From Juglans regia (Eukaryota > Streptophyta > Magnoliopsida > Fagales > Juglandaceae): a DNA stretch of 64,000 nucleotides. The stretch lies in NCBI RefSeq assembly GCF_001411555.2, contig NC_049909.1, positions 19,206,623 through 19,270,622 of the forward strand, in the 5' to 3' direction. Below the pieces are notes generated by a model that saw only the letters and a program-made list of their open reading frames with translations, did not search any database and was not told where the DNA came from. Every line of letters begins with the position of its first letter. Position 1 is the first letter of the stretch. The position numbers and the translations under genes are program-made. Shown here piece by piece: positions 36,480-49,374 of this stretch.

Positions 36480-37048
36480 CTAATGTTTGCAGTGAGAGAT
36501 TTATGTACAAGTTTCATCTTCAGGATCAACTAGGGCTTTCGTCTTCGACAATTTATGCGGTTTTATCCTTAGCCGTTCGTACTTGAAGGAATTGGAACAA
36601 CTCTCGAGCTCGGCCTGTCGAGGTGGAGTGCTTCGTTTCGGAAACGTCAGTAAGCACTGCGTTAAATTGGGATGGTTTTTTTTTTTTTTTTTTTCGCTTT
36701 TAATGCATTTACTGTTTTTGTACCGTCTCTGCTTTGAAAAGTAAGGGAGCTAAAATGGTTTGGTGTTGTATTTAAATTTTGGGGTCTTAAAATAAGTTCA
36801 TTCTGAAATTTACATATGCTCACTTGCTTTATTTTCTTGCGTTTTGTTGGCTACCAATTGCATCCGAGGAGTTTTTTTAATTTTTTAATTTTTATTGTTT
36901 ATCTTTCTTTTTTAGTCCGTGATGCTAGCAGTTGCTGTGAGGAGGAATTGGAAAGAAAAGCTACATTTAATTTGTAGTTTATCTGGTTTTGACTGTCCCT
37001 TGTGCAGTAAAAGCTCAGCTATGACTGAGTGAGGTCAGTGTGGATAGC
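36480..37048 (+). promoter_or_regulatory. probable 5' leader of the SPA gene with an intron
   Basis: This stretch is less AT-rich than the desert before it and has no long ORF. A donor-like GTCA/GTAAGC lies near 36648 and a T-rich tract near 36676-36695. An acceptor-like GTGCAG at about 37007 would place a leader intron just before the ATG at 37049. Inferred only. Confidence 0.35.
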
Positions 37049-40000
37049 ATGGACGAAGGAGTAGGCGATGAGGTGACCCCGTTAGGTGCAGTAGAGGGTG
37101 CGCACCTCCAAAGCAAAGAGAGTGAGTATTCTCTAAAACCTGAAAGCTGCAACATGTTGGAATCTGGGCAAATGTTTATACATGGAGAGGGTGACTATTC
37201 CCAAAGCCCACCCCAGGAATTTGCAGTTCAAGAGGGTAAGAATGTAAATAGGAGTATAAATCATGTGAATGGATTAGAACACCCCCATGCCACTCCTTGC
37301 TCAGTTGATGATGCTGGTATCATGGTTGAAGAATTGAGATTGACCAATTACAATGGCTCAAACTTAGCTATAGTTGGTACATCAAACAATCGACAAAGAA
37401 TGCGGACTAGGCAGAATCAATTGCAGCATCTCAATCAGCTCGCAGGTGGATCAAAAGGTGGGGATTCAAATGTTGACATAATACATAGGGACAATGGTCA
37501 GACAATGTCATGTTTCTGGGAGGATATGGGGTGCGGAGCTTTTCCGGAATTATTGGCACCAAAACCATTGAGTGACGATTGTAATGATAAGATGGAAAAT
37601 TTACCGCATGCCGAAAATGAAGGGGCATCAGAAAACAATCATGGAGGTATCCGGACGAAGATTATATCTAAATCAGGGTTTTCTGAGTTTTTTGTTAAAC
37701 AGACGTTGAAAGGAAAAGGGATTATACATAAAGGTCCGCCTCATCATGTCTTTCATGTTGAGTCCAGAGATCAGAAAATTTTGAAAATGGCCGGTAGTAC
37801 TATGGTGTCTTCTGACGTATCGCAGTCTTTGGCTTTGAAAACTGAAATGCCTTCTCTCGAAGGTGTTGCTGGGATCAGGCCTGGTAGTTCTGATCATGGT
37901 GGAGTCAGCTTGAGACAATGGCTGAAAGTTGGACGCCACAATGCAAGTAAAGTTAAGTGCTTGCATATATTTAGACAGATTGTGGATTTGGTGAATCACT
38001 CTCACTCTCAAGGAATTTCCTTGAAGAACCTACGACCTTCTTGTTTCAGGTTGTTGCCATCGAATCTGGTCAAGTACAGTGGGTCACCTGTCCAGAGAGA
38101 AATGTTAGATGGTGTTGTGGATCATAATACTTTGCACTTGGATAATTTGCTTGTAAGAAAAAGGCATTCGGAGCAAGTAATGTCTTCCTCTGCTGCTTTA
38201 TATGGTAAGAAGCAAAAGTTTAAGGAGAATGCAAACTTCATTAGGCAGTGGCATCAATTCCCTTCAAGATCTGGCTCCAAATTTGAAACTGCATGTGATA
38301 AAAGCATTAATATCACTTGTCCACGGGATTCTTGTGATGGGTATGGTGAAGATAATGCAGATACAGCATGTGAGACTCAGACCAAATTTGGCAGCCCTTG
38401 TGGATCTTCTATAGGTCAACAGCACTTGACATTCTTAAGTGACCAATTGGAAGAGAAGTGGTATAGAAGTCCTGAGGAGCTCATTGAGGATGGCTGCACT
38501 ACTCCATCAAATATTTACTGTCTGGGCATTCTTCTTTTTGAGGTGAGATGCTCTTTCCCAATATATGACTTGAAATTTCCATTTCAGCTTTTATATTTTT
38601 GCTAATCCTTAACTCCAGCCAGACATGCTTGTCGCCTTTGTGTTGAACACTGTGTCTACTAGAGACAAATACAGAAGTACATACATTTGTCCATAAATAA
38701 TGTGGTTTGGTTTGTGTTTTGCAAATGATGCTGAATATGTGACCAATTTATGTTTAGTATCTCTGTATTGACTTGTGATTTGAGGTACTGCTGAGTTTGA
38801 AAAGATTTTTGCGCTTATGAGGGTGTTTTTAGCTTATGAGAAGAAGTAAATTTGAAATTCCCAGTTCTTAATAAGTTAATATACCTTTGGTTCCACTATT
38901 TATATTTAATCTCAAAGGAACTTTGCATTTTATCTTCATAGTGCTGTTTCAATCAATTTTATTGTTGCATACTCAGCTGCAGAATGTGGATATCTTTATG
39001 ATATGAACTTCTGATTCAATCCAGCTCTAGTTTGCAAAGAACTTGAGCTATGAAATAAGAGATCCTTGCACCGTAGGAGACGTAGCTCTGGGAATTTAGA
39101 GTTTTACTGCTCCTCTTGATCTGATAGCATGAAGGTTTAAATTACACCCACTGGTTGTCTAAATCAATGCTATTCCTCCCCCACATTGTATTAGGCTTAG
39201 CTATGCTAATTTGGCACCCTCTACTTGAATCACTTTGCATTGGTGTACCTAGTCATCCTTGTTTCATGTGACCCAGCCATTTTGGACAAGTTTTTACATT
39301 TTCCCCTCTTTTATGGTAGTCACCACAAATGAATTTATCTTTTCTTACCACTCATCTGTCTCTATGACAGTTCAAAACCAGCATTATCACAATTGAAAAA
39401 CTCTTTGTAGCCATGTTCAGGATCTGGAATCATTATTTTGGTATATTTTTGTTTGGTTATACCTATGAGTTATGGGGTTTTTTTTTTCAGTTACTTGGCC
39501 GTTTTGACTCTGAAAAAGTGCGTGCTGCAGCAATGTCAGATCTGCATTATAGAATTCTTCCCCCAAATTTTTTATCAGAAAATCCCAAGGAAGCTGGATT
39601 CTGTCTTTGGTTGCTTCATCCTGAACCTTCATTGCGCCCAACAACCAGGTAATACGGAACTTTTTTGATGTTGAAGTCTATTAAATTTAGTTAATGTTGG
39701 GTTTGGAGAATTTGAGGCCATGACATGCTAAGTGTCTTTTCCTTCACTTGAGCTGATGAACAACAGAACAAGATACTGGATTTTTATTTCATCAAAATAA
39801 TTTCTGTTAGAAAGTATTGGGTTGAGCTGATAATAAAGCTGATGCAAATACTTTGAATTTTGGACCTCAGCTTGGATCTGTATGTGGGCATAATTATCTG
39901 AATTGATATATGTCTGTCTCTAACAGGGAGATTCTACAATCAGAATTGATTAATGGAGTGGAGGAGGTGCATGCAGAAGAATTATCATCATCCATTGACG

Positions 40001-43000
40001 AAGATGATACTGAATCGGAACTACTATTGCATTTCCTTGTTTCATTGAAAGAGCACAAGCAGCAGCATTCTTCGAATCTAGTAAAAGACGTTAGCTTCTT
40101 AGAAGAGGATATTAAAGTGGTTGACAGGAGGTGCAGTTTAAGAAGCTCATTGGTTCATTCTTGCTCTCACGATGACTCCCTCTGTAGAAAGGAGAATAGG
40201 TTTTGTCGTAAAGAGTCATCAAGTCTGGATATGCTTTCTCAATCACCCCCTATCTCTAATACCCATGAGTTGGGGTTGACTAGGAATGTTGGCCAGCTTG
40301 AAAGTGCTTACTTCTCCATGAGATCCAAAATTCAGCTCTCTGAAAATGATGCCACATCACGGCCAGATAAGGATTTATTGAGAACTCGCGACAATTGGCA
40401 TTTGGCCCAAAAAGATGGAGAAAACCAGATTCCTACTGATCACTTAGGAGCCTTCTTTGATGGTTTATGCAAGTATGCTCGTTTCAGTAAGTTTAAAGCA
40501 TGTGGGATACTACGAAACGGTGATTTCAATACTTCTGCAAATGTCATTTGCTCTCTTAGTTTTGACCGGGATGAGGATTATTTTGCTGCTGCTGGAATAT
40601 CGAAGAAAATAAAGATATTCGAATTTAATGCACTCTTTAATGACTATGTTGATATTCATTATCCAGCAATTGAGATATCAAATAAGTCAAAGCTCAGTTG
40701 TGTTTGCTGGAACAACTATATCAAGAACTATCTGGTTTCAACTGATTATGATGGTGTAGTGAAGGTGTGTATATCTACATGTCTCGCTGTGAATTGACTT
40801 ATGCTTGGGGAGTGAGATGAGTTGAGAATTTTGTGAATAATAGTAAGATGGTTTGTGTATAGTAGTGAGATGGTTTGAATTAAATATTTTCTGGGTTTTA
40901 GGAAAAGAGAGAGAAAAAGTTGAATAAAAAATATTATAAAGTTAAAATATTGTTAGAATATAATTTTTTAATATTATTTTTGTTTTAGGATTTGAAAAAG
41001 TTGAATTGTTTTTTGTTTGAACGTTTGGGAAAGTTGTAATGATTAGTTTGAAAGTGTTTGTGTTTCAGTTATGTTTGGGAATGAGATGAGATGTGGTGAG
41101 ATGAGATGAAAATAATTTCCAAACATCCCTCCTAAAGGATCTTTTTCTATTAATAGTTCATGCTCATGCTCTGATTACCTCTGTTAATTCTAGTTCCCAC
41201 TGTTAATATTTATCATTTTTTTATTGCCTTGAATAGGGCGTATAGGGGGGGAACTCCAATGTTCCATATTGTAGGGCTGACCAGAATTTCTTAAACCTGA
41301 ACAATGAGACCTTAAGACTTCATCAGAGTAGATACAATTAATTTACATACTCCCTATGGATGGTATGAACTGTGTGCACACCATCTTCTTTAATCCTTTT
41401 TATCCTCAGTACATAATATTGAGACACTCTCTATGGAAGAATGGATTATATATGTAAAATTATGGGCTAAGATTATGTTCAAGATGGGTACGGGAGGTTT
41501 CTTGATTTCTTTTAGACATATCTTCAATTGCGTTATGCTAGCAACTAGATGCATATATGCAATTGTTCATATTAATGACTAAGTATTTCTGTATTGATGG
41601 TTGATACTACAATATACATCATTATTAGTTAATCCATGATATTACAAGTTAATTTCAAACATGGAGGTTCTTGTGGGCTTCCCTGATGCGTGGTGTTTTA
41701 ACTTGGCATATACCTTGCTTTGACATTTACTAAATTTCCTTGTTGCTCATGACATGATTTGCTTGGATTGAGTTACAGTTATGGGATGCAAGTACTGGTC
41801 AAGGGGTTTCTCAGTTCAAAGAGCATGAAAAGAGGGCGTGGTCTGTTGACTTTTCTCGAGTATATCCCACAAAACTGGCCAGTGGAAGTGATGATTGTTC
41901 AGTGAAACTGTGGAGCATTAGTGAGGCATAATTGCTCTCTCTTTTACTCTCTTTCTTTGACAAATTAATACAAGAAAATTGGTACCAAAATACATGACCT
42001 GTTGTTCTTAGAATTTCATTATCTCAATAATTTTAGTGAAAGCATGAGAAAAAAGGGGATTTTATTTAATTTTATGCTGTTCTTTAAGCTAAAGAAGTGC
42101 AAAGTTTGCTTGTTGTATACATCAAATTGCTGATATTTGAAGAACTATATTTCTTTTTTTTTTACTGGATAAATTTACTTTATTTCCAAAAAGGATCATC
42201 TTTATGCCACTCATTGAACATAGTGAACAACAAATGCAATCTTGTGATTTGAAAATATTTAAAAAAAAAAAAAGATCGAATAGGAACGCAAGGACTGTCC
42301 TTTGTTGGGTCAATTGGCAAGATGTGCTGGTCGGTTGATGGATGGTGATAGTTTTACTTTGACCCATGGGAAGATAATGTCACATTTTAGAATTATTTTA
42401 TTGTAGCTCTGACCACTGCTTGAAAATATTTGGAAGTCTTATGCAATAGAACTTCTTGTGCAGAAAAACTGTTTAGATACAATCAAGAACATTGCAAATG
42501 TCTGCTGTGTTCAGTTCTCTGCTCACTCCTCGCATTTGCTGGCCTTTGGGTCTGCTGATTATCGAACTTATTGCTTCGACCTTCGGTTTACTAAAATCCC
42601 CTGGTGTGTATTGGCTGGCCATGGAAAAGCTGTCAGCTATGTGAAATTTTTGGACTCTCAAACATTGGTTTCTGCATCCACTGACAACACATTAAAGCTT
42701 TGGGATCTCAATAATACCAGTCCTAGTGGTCTATCCGCTAATGCTTGCAGCTTAACCCTTTGTGGGCATACTAATGAGAAGGTTAGTTTTTTTACATGCT
42801 ATGACCTACCTTTGTTTCTTGATTCTAATTAGATCTTGCTTTGACTAAGAATCTGACATTTGCTTCCTTTTTCTTGGTTGGTTCAATATTAAATTTGTTT
42901 CCTTAGAATTTTGTGGGTTTATCCACTGCTGATGGTTACATAGCATGCGGTTCGGAAACAAATGAGGTATTCATCCATTGCTGGTGTCGCATGTGTTCAT

Positions 43001-43412
43001 TGATTTATAAAGGAGAAAGCATTTTTCTTTCGTCCTTTCTTTTTTCCCTTCTGCTTTTTTGTGTTCTCTTCTTGTAAATCGAAGGAAATTTGGTACCTGG
43101 TAGAAATTGAAGAAGTTTAAAAAAAGGGCTTCCAGCTGCTGTTCAATTCACCAATATCTACATTTTTTGCATGAGATAATAGAATTGTCTAATCAATTGA
43201 AGCGGTCTTGTTGTTTTCAGGTTTATGCTTACCATAGGTCTCTGCCTATGCCAATTACTTCCCACAAGTTTGGCTCCATTGATCCGATCTCCGAAAAAGA
43301 GACCGAAGAAGACAATGGACAGTTTGTTTCAAGTGTCTGTTGGAGAGGGAAATCAGATATGGTAGTTGCTGCCAACTCTAGTGGGAGCATAAAAGTGTTG
43401 CAGTTGGTTTGA
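37049..43412 (+). CDS. SPA (SUPPRESSOR OF PHYA-105) protein, SPA2-like, COP1 complex subunit
   Basis: The coding exons are 37049-38542, 39491-39648, 39927-40764, 41779-41925, 42464-42781, 42907-42966 and 43221-43412; they total 3,207 nt and encode 1,068 aa. The ATG at 37049 gives [12 protein letters not shown], the SPA2-type start; the codon three triplets earlier is GTG. Residues about 285-500 form the kinase-like domain ([37 protein letters not shown]), with no canonical HRD loop. A coiled coil follows (about 570-610, [15 protein letters not shown]). The C-terminal WD40 propeller starts at about 745 and includes [16 protein letters not shown] proteins bind COP1 through the coiled coil and form the CUL4-linked ubiquitin ligase that degrades HY5 and other light-signalling factors in the dark. 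Intron 4 appears to be GC-AG. Intron 3 holds a MITE. Confidence 0.94.
40802..41135. repeat. MITE, long TTTGGATAGT-family copy in SPA intron 3
   Basis: It starts near TGCTTGGGGAGTGAGATGAG and ends near AATAATTTCCAAACATC. The centre carries AAGTTGAATAAAAAATATTA, AAGTTGAATTGTTTTTTGTT and AAGTTGTAATGATTAGTTTG. It is longer than other copies and includes GAATAATAGTAAGATGG-type sequence near its left end. Confidence 0.7.
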
Positions 43413-44464
43413 GTAAAAGTTGACTGTCTGAGACCAAGGAATTGCCGTCTTCGGTGGCTTCTTTAAAGCTCTGAGTCCCCAAGCTGAAACCATATAAAAT
43501 CTATATGGGGAAGCTGAGAATCTGAAGAATTCTTCGGCTCTAGCTGTTCATGTGAAGGGATTCACTCCTTTGAAATACCGACTCAGCAGAATCTCAGCCC
43601 AAGAAAATCTCGGGAGAGAAGCCAGCCAGAAATTGTGACAACTGATTCGAGATCTCCACATTGGGAAGATTGAGATACCAGAGCATAAGAAATTAAAGGC
43701 GTAAAACCAGACATCATCTTGTCACTAATAGAAAGAGGCCAAAGCTTCACAATGTCAAATGATTCATCCAGATCAACATGAATTCAGGATAATTTATAAC
43801 TATAGGATTTGAGGCGCCAATGTATAGGATCGCAATAAGTGATCAGTTTTGAACAAATGCAGAGTGCGTTGCGGTCCATACCATACAAAATAAGTTCTGG
43901 ATGAAGGACTTGCATTTTTTTAACCCGAGTCGTTTGTTCAAAGACGACAGCTCAGAAGTGATGCTGACAAATTAATGCCATAAAGTGAGAAATTGTATTG
44001 TAAATTTTCATAAACAGATCTGACAGGATGTCCCGATTCTGTCTTTTTTGGCTTATTTTGTAATTTTATAAACTTGCGATTAATTTTTCTTCGAAGGAAG
44101 AGTATATGTCAATCTGTTTCTTTCATTTTAAAAAGTATTAATGATGTTGTATTGGGCCATTTTCAGAGGAATAAAGTGTACAAATTTAGGGCGTATGTGA
44201 AATGAAAAAATTCTCTTGGCTGAGGGCTAACTGCTATATATTTTTTTAAAAAAATTATATTTTTTATTCTCATACCACATATTACACATAATTTTTTTTA
44301 TTTAAAAAAAAAAAAAAGAAAAAAGAAAAGGCACCGGTTTTGAAATTAATAAAAAAATATGGACCGAGCATCGTTTCAGTCGCAAGCTAAAGCTAGCTAG
44401 CCATAGATTGCAAGGACCACAAAAACGACTGCGTTACATGCTCGCACCGCGAACGTAGAAGACG
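43413..44464. other. SPA 3' flank and transporter promoter
   Basis: About 1.05 kb lies between two plus-strand genes. The first 600-700 bp are probably SPA 3' UTR and terminator; AATAAAGTG near 44171 is a possible poly(A) signal. The last 150 bp would be the promoter and leader of the transporter gene. No other ORF is supported. Confidence 0.45.
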
Positions 44465-47400
44465 ATGCAGTGGTACTTCGTTGCGGCGCTCCTCACCATT
44501 CTCACCAGCTCTCAGGTCAGCAAACAGAACATCATAACTCCTCTTTGTTGAGCTTCGAATCTAATACAACGTAATGTACCCAATCAATGCTCGATTTGCT
44601 ACAATTTCATCCAGTATCCACGCTGCCTGCTTTCCTTTTCCATTGTATAGATCCCTTACATTAACTGCTACTCATTACTATGATTTTTGGGATTTTTCAT
44701 TACAATTTCGACCAATTTCATATAGATCCGATGCTTATTGGAAATGAAGTGACATTTTTGTTAATTTTACTTGCTTACGCTGACTGATTGAATTCTAATT
44801 TAGAATTGAAAGAGTTATCTTCCTGATTCAAATGTGCTAGACATTGATATTTCTGGATCTGACAGGGGATTTTGACAACACTCTCTCAAAGTAATGGACG
44901 GTATTTGTATGATTATGCAACCGTTCCATTTCTTGCAGAAGTTTTTAAGGTATTTTTCATAAACTGAAGTATTAGTCTAGCTGTGCTATCAGACTGTCAG
45001 AAGCCCTTAATATACAATTTTTTTTTTTAAAATCTTGTTTTTATTATTCCAGCTAGTGGTTTCTAGTTTACTTCTTTGGCAAGAGTGCCGGGTATCGCCT
45101 TCTATAAGGATGACCACGGACTGGAAAAGTGTGCGGTTATTTCCTATTCCTTCGGTCATATATCTAGTTCATAACAATGTTCAATTTGCTACATTAACTT
45201 TCGTGGATACGTCAACCTACCAGATTATGGGTAATCTGAAGATTGTGACCACTGCCTTATTATTCAGGTGCCCACATTGTACCATTTGAGGTCACGTATT
45301 ATCTGATTTGTTTTTGCAATTTTTGCTGTACTGTTTGTTATCAGTAAATCTTTAGTCTCTTGCTTTTTTTACTAGGATAGCATCTTGTCGATAATTTACT
45401 GAAGAATCACTTTATATGATGCTTAGGCTATTCCTGAGGAGGAAGCTGTCTAATATAAAATGGATGGCTATTTGTCTATTAGCTGTTGGAACAACCACAA
45501 GCCAGGTTTGATTACTCTAAATTATAGAATAACACAATTGAGGTTGGTTTCTTACTTGAAACCGTGGTGTCTTACATGTTCATGAACCATTGGTCTTTAA
45601 TCATCTGATGTTTTAGCAACGATCTTCATGCTCATTCAGAAACATACTCAAATTAATGAGAGGCAGCTTCCTGCCTGGTGTTTTTATGGCGTTCATTATA
45701 AGAGGCTGGACCTTACATATTCTGAATCCACTTAATAGAATGTATTATTTGTACCCTTGATAATCCTTAATAGAATTTTTTTTAGATGCATTTGAAGGAG
45801 TGAACTAGGTGGTCATCTTTGTATTCTTTTGTAGTTGAGAAATTATGCTATTATTTTTCCTTTAATTGGTGAATTATTAAAACTAAAAGAGAAAAGAAGT
45901 CTATATAAAAGAGACCGACCCTTTTGCCCAAATTTTATTGTTTCAACTGTTGTAGATTAAAGGTTGTGGAGAAGCTTCATGTGACTCTCTATTCTCAGCA
46001 CCAATCCAAGGGTATATGTTGGGGATTCTATCTGCTTGTCTATCGGCATTGGCAGGCGTTTACACAGAATTTCTGATGAAGAAGAACAATGATAGCTTGT
46101 ATTGGCAGAATGTACAATTATATACGTAGGTATCTTTTATCCTCATATTAACTTGATTATTCAACTGTAATCTTGAGTATTTGCCATTGCATATCTCATC
46201 CAGAAGTCTTTCATTATCGGAGTCTTAAAGGATGTCTAAAAGTAATTCACCCCCCCCCCCCCCCCAAAAAAAAAAAAAAAAAAAATTGCTAAATTGAAGA
46301 TTGGTAGTGTTTCTCTGTTTCGGGTCCTTTTAAGATCTAAATAAGGAAGCTATTGGATTATGAGTTTTATGGAGGTTTCTCAATATATCTTGTATGATAT
46401 TTTTGGGAGATAGCCTTTTTCAAGGCATATGCTTGAATTATATTTTTGATTGTACTCTTTTAATAAAACATTTGATTACTTTTTTAAAAATATATATGTA
46501 GATTGTAGTCTAGTGTTTCCACTGCCCCAGTATACTTTGGGATAATGTTTCTTTCTCAGGTTTGGTGCAATTTTCAATATGGCACGGCTTCTTGCAGATG
46601 ATTTCAGGGGTGGATTTGAGAATGGTCCTTGGTGGCACCGTATTTTCGATGGATACAGTATTACAACTTGGATGGTTGTATTAAACCTTGGATCCACAGG
46701 CTTGCTGGTTTCATGGTTGATGAAGTATGCTGACAATATTGTGAAGGTGATTTTTTTTTTTCTACAAAGCTTTTATTACAAATATAAGTTACCTGAAAAT
46801 GCATATCACTGAAATATTCTATTAGTTTCTTTGTTTTTTCCCCTTAACTTTTACGTAGTCTTTTACTCACATTCTATTTGGGGAACCACATTAGCGGTGT
46901 AAATATACAAATCAAGTGTACCTATTGTAATGAACTTGATATGAAATTACTAAAGAAGTGAAATACTGGAATGGATGATAGAGAAATGTATGTAAATGAT
47001 ATTATGATAAACTGAGTATTTTCGAGGAATACTCAACCTCCATGAAAACAGAAAGCAACTTGATCAATATTCTTCCAGATGCCCCATCAACGACCCCCTA
47101 CCCAGTACATATACTAGAAGACAATAACCCTAACTCAACCACAACCAAACCAAGGCCATGGGCCAATTCTTACTCACACTAACTAAGCCCATGGGCCACT
47201 AACAACAACTTAGCAACTCAATAAGATAAAAGATAACAAGTAGGAGGCCCATAAAGTCCGGCCCAATTCAATTGGGTTCATAACACCTATACGCTAAATT
47301 GTATAACATTTTCAATGGTACGCTTTTGCTGACCATTCAATGTGTTTTCTTATTTTTACTGCTGTTTACATGCGCTAAAATCAGGTGTATTCCACATCAA

Positions 47401-47694
47401 TGGCCATGCTGCTTACAATGGTTTTATCTGTATACCTTTTCAATTTCAAGCCTGCACTGCAGGTAAATTACCATGTATTTCAAAGTCCAAATTTCTTCTC
47501 TATATCTCATGCCAAGGAGTACTTTTACATGGTTATTGAATTTTGTTTTTTTTTCATGTTTTCCTTTTCTTGTCTTACTGCAGCTTTTCTTAGGTATTAT
47601 TATCTGTATGATGTCCCTACACATGTATTTTGCCCCTCCAAACATGCTGGTGGATTTGCCATCAACCACGGAAGCAGCTCCCATGAGAGTCTAA
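44465..47694 (+). CDS. CMP-sialic acid transporter-like nucleotide-sugar transporter
   Basis: Eight exons: 44465-44515, 44866-44949, 45053-45267, 45427-45505, 45956-46125, 46560-46746, 47385-47462 and 47584-47694. All are GT-AG and in phase, 324 aa, the length I recall for the Arabidopsis homologue At5g41760. It is a very hydrophobic drug/metabolite-transporter-superfamily protein with about ten membrane segments. Family motifs include DYATVPFLAEVFKLVVS, QFATLTFVDTSTYQIMGNLK and GVYTEFLMKK. The family exchanges nucleotide sugars for nucleoside monophosphates across the Golgi membrane. The Arabidopsis protein moves CMP-sialic acid when expressed in animal cells, but plants are thought to make little or none, so CMP-Kdo or another sugar nucleotide may be the real cargo. 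Intron 5 holds a C16A20 tract. Confidence 0.93.
46250..46285. repeat. homopolymer block C16A20 in transporter intron 5
   Basis: Sixteen C are followed directly by twenty A. A second block of the same design (C19A10) lies at 61291-61319. Such runs are hard to sequence, so the exact lengths are uncertain. Confidence 0.8.
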
Positions 47695-49309
47695 AAGAAG
47701 TTTGTGTTGAACCAAGAACAGATTCCTGGTGTTTCTCTTGTTCAAGGAAACTGATAACTTTTGTCAGATGCCCAGTGGAAATGGCTACTAACTTATTAAT
47801 GAATTGCCATATTCCATGGAATATATGGAGAGGGGATACCACACTACGTCCATCGAGAAGCATCTGTAGTTGGAAACTACCCTGTTGACATCTGGGTTCT
47901 TCACCCCCGCTTACAATTACTATCCTAAGTTGTGACAGAACAAATGTATTCCATTATTTACGTGAACAGACTGACATGTAGATTGTTTTCAAACTATTTT
48001 TTAGCTCCATGTACTGATAATCTTGTTCAAAATTTAAATTCCGCTAATTTTTTTTCGTTTTTCATTCATCATCATTAAAGAATGGCTACAAATTCATGAT
48101 GTTTGTCCTGTGCAAGGAAACTGAATGCTCTTTTGTCATGTGCTCACCTGAAGCTGGCTATACTCCCCCAAAGGCACTAGAAACAAAATCATATATTCAA
48201 GGATATTTATGAACAAAAAGTTTTACAACTTGAATTCTTTAAGCTAATCATAGAATAGCTGAAGAAGTTGTTAGGGAATCAGAATCTCTGATCGAGGATT
48301 CTTTGGTTCTGCTTTGTTCATTTTGTATATCCTGCATGTTTTTTGATGAATCCAAATCTGGCAAGATCGATGGATATCACGGTTAGATTTGGATAGTGAG
48401 TTGAAATGAGGTGAGTTGAGCTGAAAGTTAAAAATTGAATAACATTTTGTTAGAATATTATTTTTTAATATTATTATTGATTTAGAATTTTAAAAAGTTG
48501 AATTGTTTATTGTATTTTATGTAAGAATTTGTAAAAGTTGTAATGATGAAATTAGATGGGTTGAGAGTGTTTCTCAATCCAAACTGAGCTATTTTAAATT
48601 CACATAGCTGGGTTTTACCAAAAGAAATCGAGTGGGGGTATTTTTTGTTAGGGATGATAAGAGAAAAAAATAGAAAAAGAATTAGACACGACACAAAGTT
48701 TACTTGGTTTGGTAAGTCTCTACGTCCATAGAACTGCAGAGAATTTTATTTCAGATGATCACAAAAACAGTGCGCAGCCATACAATAATAAAATACAAGT
48801 AATCCCTAATGAACCTGCATGTTTTAGCACTTTCCTTTTAAAATGCCTTGCTTCTCTGATTCTAGAACTCGCTCATGATGAATTGAAGAATCACTGCCTT
48901 CACCCTATACTGCACTAACAAGTAACAAGTGCAATGAATTGAGCAAAAATGGATATAGATATGTATGTACACATGTAACATCAAAACTGCAACTGGGTGC
49001 ATTATTTTATTACTTGCAAGGATAGCTCTAGAAAATGGATGGTCAGCTGGCAGTGTTTCTAAAACTTAATCAAACAATACTAACCATTCAATCGTTAGAG
49101 GCATGAATATGGACTATCATATATAGCTTTCAGTGTTGTTCGGATGCATTAAATTGAGTCTCTCAACCCTTAGCCCGCATTATATACTGTAAAAAAGAAG
49201 AAAAATCCATCATAATGTTCGGAATGCTTCGCTTTCAAAACATTAATGCACCCTCATTCTTGTAATAGTACACATGACTCTCTAATGTTCTCCTTCCAGC
49301 TAGGATGTC
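47695..49309. other. transporter 3' flank and intergenic DNA
   Basis: The first few hundred bases are probably 3' UTR. They contain a short imperfect duplication (about 47745-47785 versus 48110-48150, sharing CAAGGAAACTGA and CTTTTGTCA). A MITE lies at 48378-48590 and an LTR-like motif at 48684-48730. No gene is seen. Confidence 0.45.
48378..48590. repeat. MITE, TTTGGATAGT family
   Basis: The left end is GTTAGATTTGGATAGTGAG and the right end is TTTCTCAATCCAAACTGAG, inverted. The internal blocks AAGTTGAATTGTTTATTGTA and AAAAGTTGTAATGATGAAAT match the family. Confidence 0.78.
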
Positions 49310-49317
49310 TATAAAAG
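49310..49317 (+). promoter_or_regulatory. TATA box for the DUF7722 gene
   Basis: TATAAAAG lies 58 bp before the ATG at 49375, which would place the transcription start about 30 bp downstream and leave a short leader. Confidence 0.65.
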
Positions 49318-49374
49318 GGTAACTTGGGGACTGGTTTCTGATCAAAACAACACATTGTGGGAAAAGTGATCAGG

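Larger units (their letters stand above)
26833..36480. other. about 9.6 kb gene desert of small transposons
   Basis: No ORF here shows a recognisable domain or a believable exon chain. The supported contents are listed separately: a TRIM retrotransposon, a hAT-type element, several MITEs and a TTC microsatellite. The stretches between them are AT-rich single-copy-looking DNA in which I see nothing. Confidence 0.6.
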
